Shown here: positions 5,684 through 7,919 of the stretch, piece after piece
Layout of the letters: each line of letters opens with the position of its first letter
Position numbering within the stretch: position 1 is the first letter of the stretch
Assembly: GCA_002352055.1 (NCBI GenBank)
Contig: DEHS01000029.1
Coordinates: forward strand, 41,421-49,339
Direction: 5' to 3'
DNA: 7,919 nt
From: Legionellaceae bacterium UBA2794
GTDB taxonomy: Bacteria > Pseudomonadota > Gammaproteobacteria > Legionellales > Legionellaceae
The notes under the pieces: generated by a model
What the model was told of the DNA's origin: nothing
Databases searched by the model: none
The model's input: only the letters and a program-made list of their open reading frames with translations
Made by a program: the position numbers and the translations under genes

Positions 5684-6805
5684 ATGGCTAATATCAGAGT
5701 CTTATCTATTGGTTTCGATGGATGTCTCTCAGGCGTTGGAAGCTCACTTAAATATATTAATAAACTAATTCCAATATTAGAAAAAAATAATGAGAGTTAT
5801 GAGAAGACCGTAGTTATGGTAGGTTCTACATGCCAATCAGGTTATCACGAGAAGCAGCAAACCAACCTTAATAGTACTACGACTAGTACTTGTTATGATC
5901 ACCTGTCTTACTTAAGTACAAGGCTTAATGCAACTTTTGACCAATTTTTAATGAGTCATGTTTATAATGGGGTTAGCAGTGAAGCGATCTCTAAAAATCG
6001 ACCAATAAAAAATAATAATTTTGCCGGTTGGCTTTTTGATAACTCCAGGATTAGTGTTTTGTATGCGCAAATGTATTACATTTTTTCCCAACATCCGGAG
6101 GATAAAATTGAGTTTAAGTATTATCATGAAGATATTAATATTTTAAAGGTTATTGCTCTTTTTTTTAAGACTGAGGCTCCGTGTATGCCTATAAAATTAA
6201 AACTTTCACTCTATCTCTGTGATGAAGAATCAGTTCGCTTGGTTGATGAAATTCAGGGTCAATGTACCGAAAAAAAGGATTATGTTAAAACAATTCAGGA
6301 ATTTGGGAGTTATGTATTAAAGGATGCAGAATCGCGAGGTAAATTAAGCGATGATAATAAGGCGTATATTTCCCCGCAAACCATTATAGACAAGCAATAT
6401 AATTGTAATTATAAATCCGATTTTTCAATGAAAAATGAACGTTTTAGTAAGCTATTAGTTGCGGCGCATTACAGACAAAACAGCCAGCTTCTAGAGTTAC
6501 GATCCCTCATTAAGAATACTGTTGATGAATACACTAAATATAATGCAACATATTGCAAATATTCTCTGTTTCACCGCCATGGACAAGCAGGGCGCATTCG
6601 CGCGAGCTCCTTTGGTGACAAGGCCGATAAAATCACCAGCTTTGACCTTTTAAAAAATGAAGTGGAGCATTTTCTCAAAGATCAAGAGAATGGCAATACT
6701 AACCCTCATTCATTTAGAACTATGTTGGCGCAACAGTATTTTGCATTTGAACGTGTTGAAGACGCTATATTTAATCTGAAAAAAAATCAATGCAGAATGG
6801 CATAA
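5684..6805 (+). CDS. Uncharacterised protein, Legionella effector-like, with degenerate HAD-like N-terminus
   Basis: I cannot name this 373-residue protein. It has no signal peptide or membrane span and nine scattered cysteines, so it looks cytosolic. The N-terminus VLSIGFDGCLSG (6-17) resembles HAD phosphatase motif I (hydrophobic strand, then DxDG), with Gly10 where the nucleophile Asp should be and Asp12 kept. A second strand ending in VVMVGST (43-49) could be motif II, and FKYYHED (144-150) could be the acidic motif IV. From memory, Legionella genomes encode a family with a similar order (DFDGC, then VGSNRQS, then LLYAQM, then FYDD), which this matches in outline, including VLYAQMYYIF (125-134). 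Near the C-terminus lies SLFHRHGQAGRIRASSF (294-310), resembling a motif I recall from several Legionella effectors. The start is supported by AGAGGA (5674-5679). The gene is visibly more AT-rich than its neighbours. There is no strong C-terminal E-block. Secretion and function are inference only. Confidence 0.85.
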   Translation: MANIRVLSIGFDGCLSGVGSSLKYINKLIPILEKNNESYEKTVVMVGSTCQSGYHEKQQTNLNSTTTSTCYDHLSYLSTRLNATFDQFLMSHVYNGVSSEAISKNRPIKNNNFAGWLFDNSRISVLYAQMYYIFSQHPEDKIEFKYYHEDINILKVIALFFKTEAPCMPIKLKLSLYLCDEESVRLVDEIQGQCTEKKDYVKTIQEFGSYVLKDAESRGKLSDDNKAYISPQTIIDKQYNCNYKSDFSMKNERFSKLLVAAHYRQNSQLLELRSLIKNTVDEYTKYNATYCKYSLFHRHGQAGRIRASSFGDKADKITSFDLLKNEVEHFLKDQENGNTNPHSFRTMLAQQYFAFERVEDAIFNLKKNQCRMA

Positions 6806-6862
6806 CCAACAGAGTTCTCTTCCGGGACTAAAGAAACGTTTATTACTGTCTCCTCAATTAAA

Positions 6863-6871
6863 TGTTATATT
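6863..6871 (+). promoter_or_regulatory. Possible extended -10 promoter of the nemA-like gene
   Basis: TGTTATATT reads as TG-n-TATATT, an extended -10 box, 23 bp before the ATG. The -35 position (TTACTG, 6843-6848) is poor, which extended -10 promoters tolerate. It lies in the 89-bp gap after the preceding gene, which shows no clear terminator. Confidence 0.35.
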
Positions 6872-6894
6872 TATTTAAAATTATGGAGGGCACA

Positions 6895-7919
6895 ATGGCT
6901 AATATGGAACAGACAACAGATTTATTTAACCCGGTTCGAATGGGTAATTTGTTATTACCTAATCGAATTGTCATGGCTCCTCTAACGAGAAGTCGTGCCG
7001 GGAAAGGTGATATACAGGGAAAAATGCATGCCGAATATTATGCGCAGCGTGCTTCTGCAGGATTGATTATTTCTGAAGCCACCCAAATATCGCAACAAGG
7101 AAAAGGGTATGCCTTTACCCCTGGAATTTATACTCCTGAACAAGTTGCAGGTTGGAAGCTGGTCACCAAAGCCGTACATGCGAAAGGGGGCAGGATATTT
7201 GCACAACTCTGGCATGTGGGCCGTATTTCCCATCCCGATTTACAAATAGATCATCAACTACCGGTTGCACCCTCGGCATTAAAACCTGAGGGTAAGGCCT
7301 ACACTGAAACTGGGTTTCAAGATTTTGTCACACCAAGAGCCTTAGAATTAAGTGAGCTCCCAGGAATCGTTGCTCAATACGCTCATGCGGGTCAGTGTGC
7401 GAAAGAAGCAGGATTTGATGGGGTTGAAATTCACGCTGCGAATGGTTATTTGTTATCGCAATTTCTCTGTGATAAGACCAATAAACGATTGGATAGCTAT
7501 GGCGGCAGCATTGAGAATCGAGCCCGTTTACTGTTAGAGGTGGTTGAGGCATTAACTGGGGTTTGGCCTGCAGATCGTGTGGGGATCCGCTTATCTCCTG
7601 TGACACATTCAAATGATATTGATGACAGCAACCCAATGGCCACTTATTCTTATGTAGTGAAACAATTAAACCAATTTGGTTTGGCTTACCTGCATTGTGT
7701 TGAAGGCGAAACAATTGGTCCAAGAACGATTCCTGACGGATTCAGCTTTGCCAGACTTCGGACGCTCTATGATGGGTTGTATATGGCAAATAATGGCTAT
7801 GATTTGGATATGGCAATTAAAGCCCGACAGGAGCATTTAGCTGATCTTATTTGTTTTGGTCGCCCATTTATTGGTAATCCTGATTTGGTTGAACGTTTAA
7901 AAACAGGTGCTCCTTTGGT
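6895..7919 (+). CDS. nemA: Old Yellow Enzyme family FMN oxidoreductase, NemA-like (3' truncated by window edge)
   Basis: OYE enzymes use FMN and NAD(P)H to reduce activated C=C bonds, maleimides, quinones and nitro compounds. Some 341 residues are visible of a protein expected to be near 365, so only the last 20-25 residues are missing. Motifs in order: LPNRIVMAPLTRSRA (21-35) with the FMN-contacting Thr31; FAQLWHVGR (102-110); the substrate pair His180 and Asn183 with proton-donor Tyr185 in IHAANGYLLSQF; the signature DSYGGSIENRARLLLEV; IRLSP with Arg232; and the phosphate-binding FGRPFIGNPD (321-330). A strong ribosome site GGAGGG (6885-6890) lies 4 bp before the chosen ATG. An in-frame ATG at 6883 overlaps that site and is rejected. 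Base composition is richer in GC than the preceding gene. The gene is probably monocistronic, at least on its upstream side. Family assignment is secure; the nemA label reflects closest resemblance, not proven substrate. Confidence 0.93.
   Translation, partial: MANMEQTTDLFNPVRMGNLLLPNRIVMAPLTRSRAGKGDIQGKMHAEYYAQRASAGLIISEATQISQQGKGYAFTPGIYTPEQVAGWKLVTKAVHAKGGRIFAQLWHVGRISHPDLQIDHQLPVAPSALKPEGKAYTETGFQDFVTPRALELSELPGIVAQYAHAGQCAKEAGFDGVEIHAANGYLLSQFLCDKTNKRLDSYGGSIENRARLLLEVVEALTGVWPADRVGIRLSPVTHSNDIDDSNPMATYSYVVKQLNQFGLAYLHCVEGETIGPRTIPDGFSFARLRTLYDGLYMANNGYDLDMAIKARQEHLADLICFGRPFIGNPDLVERLKTGAPL

Noticed and set aside
6883..6897. An earlier in-frame ATG at 6883 for the nemA-like gene
   Set aside because: This codon overlaps the GGAGGG ribosome site that serves the ATG at 6895, and it has no ribosome site of its own.

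Overview
The window looks like chromosomal DNA from a gammaproteobacterium, most likely Legionella or a close relative. The housekeeping genes resemble E. coli UvrA, YadG and YadH closely. Base composition is moderately AT-rich. One orphan gene (5684-6805) has the look of the fast-evolving Legionella proteins often predicted to be Dot/Icm substrates. The genus assignment rests on recall of protein families, not on a search.

Layout: (1) 1-733, plus strand: the C-terminal quarter of uvrA (excision repair), cut by the window edge. A bidirectional hairpin terminator separates it from a convergent gene. (2) 772-1863, minus strand: a secreted Ntn-hydrolase of the choloylglycine hydrolase / penicillin V acylase family, whose nucleophile cysteine directly follows the signal peptide. 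(3) 2001-3614, plus strand: a lemA-htpX pair, a membrane-anchored LemA helical protein followed by an M48 membrane zinc protease. The hydrolase and lemA are divergent and share a 137-bp promoter region. (4) 3628-3659: a palindrome headed by GTAG, resembling a REP element, between convergent htpX and yadH. (5) 3704-5381, minus strand: yadH and yadG, overlapping by 11 bp, an ABC-2 type exporter. (6) 5382-5683: a 302-bp AT-rich divergent regulatory region with a structured stretch near its right end. (7) 5684-6805, plus strand: an AT-rich gene of unknown function. Its N-terminus looks like a HAD phosphatase motif I in which the nucleophile Asp is replaced by Gly, and its C-terminus carries an HG-x2-GR-x-RA motif. 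(8) 6895-window end, plus strand: an Old Yellow Enzyme family flavin oxidoreductase (nemA-like), open at the right edge.

The genes do not form one pathway. Two genuine functional pairs are visible, lemA-htpX (membrane protein quality control) and yadG-yadH (ATPase plus permease of one exporter). The rest is a mosaic of single genes with their own promoters. The least explained item is the 5684-6805 gene, which sits as an AT-rich insert between conserved metabolic and transport genes. I found no CRISPR array, insertion sequence, tRNA, rRNA or phage gene.
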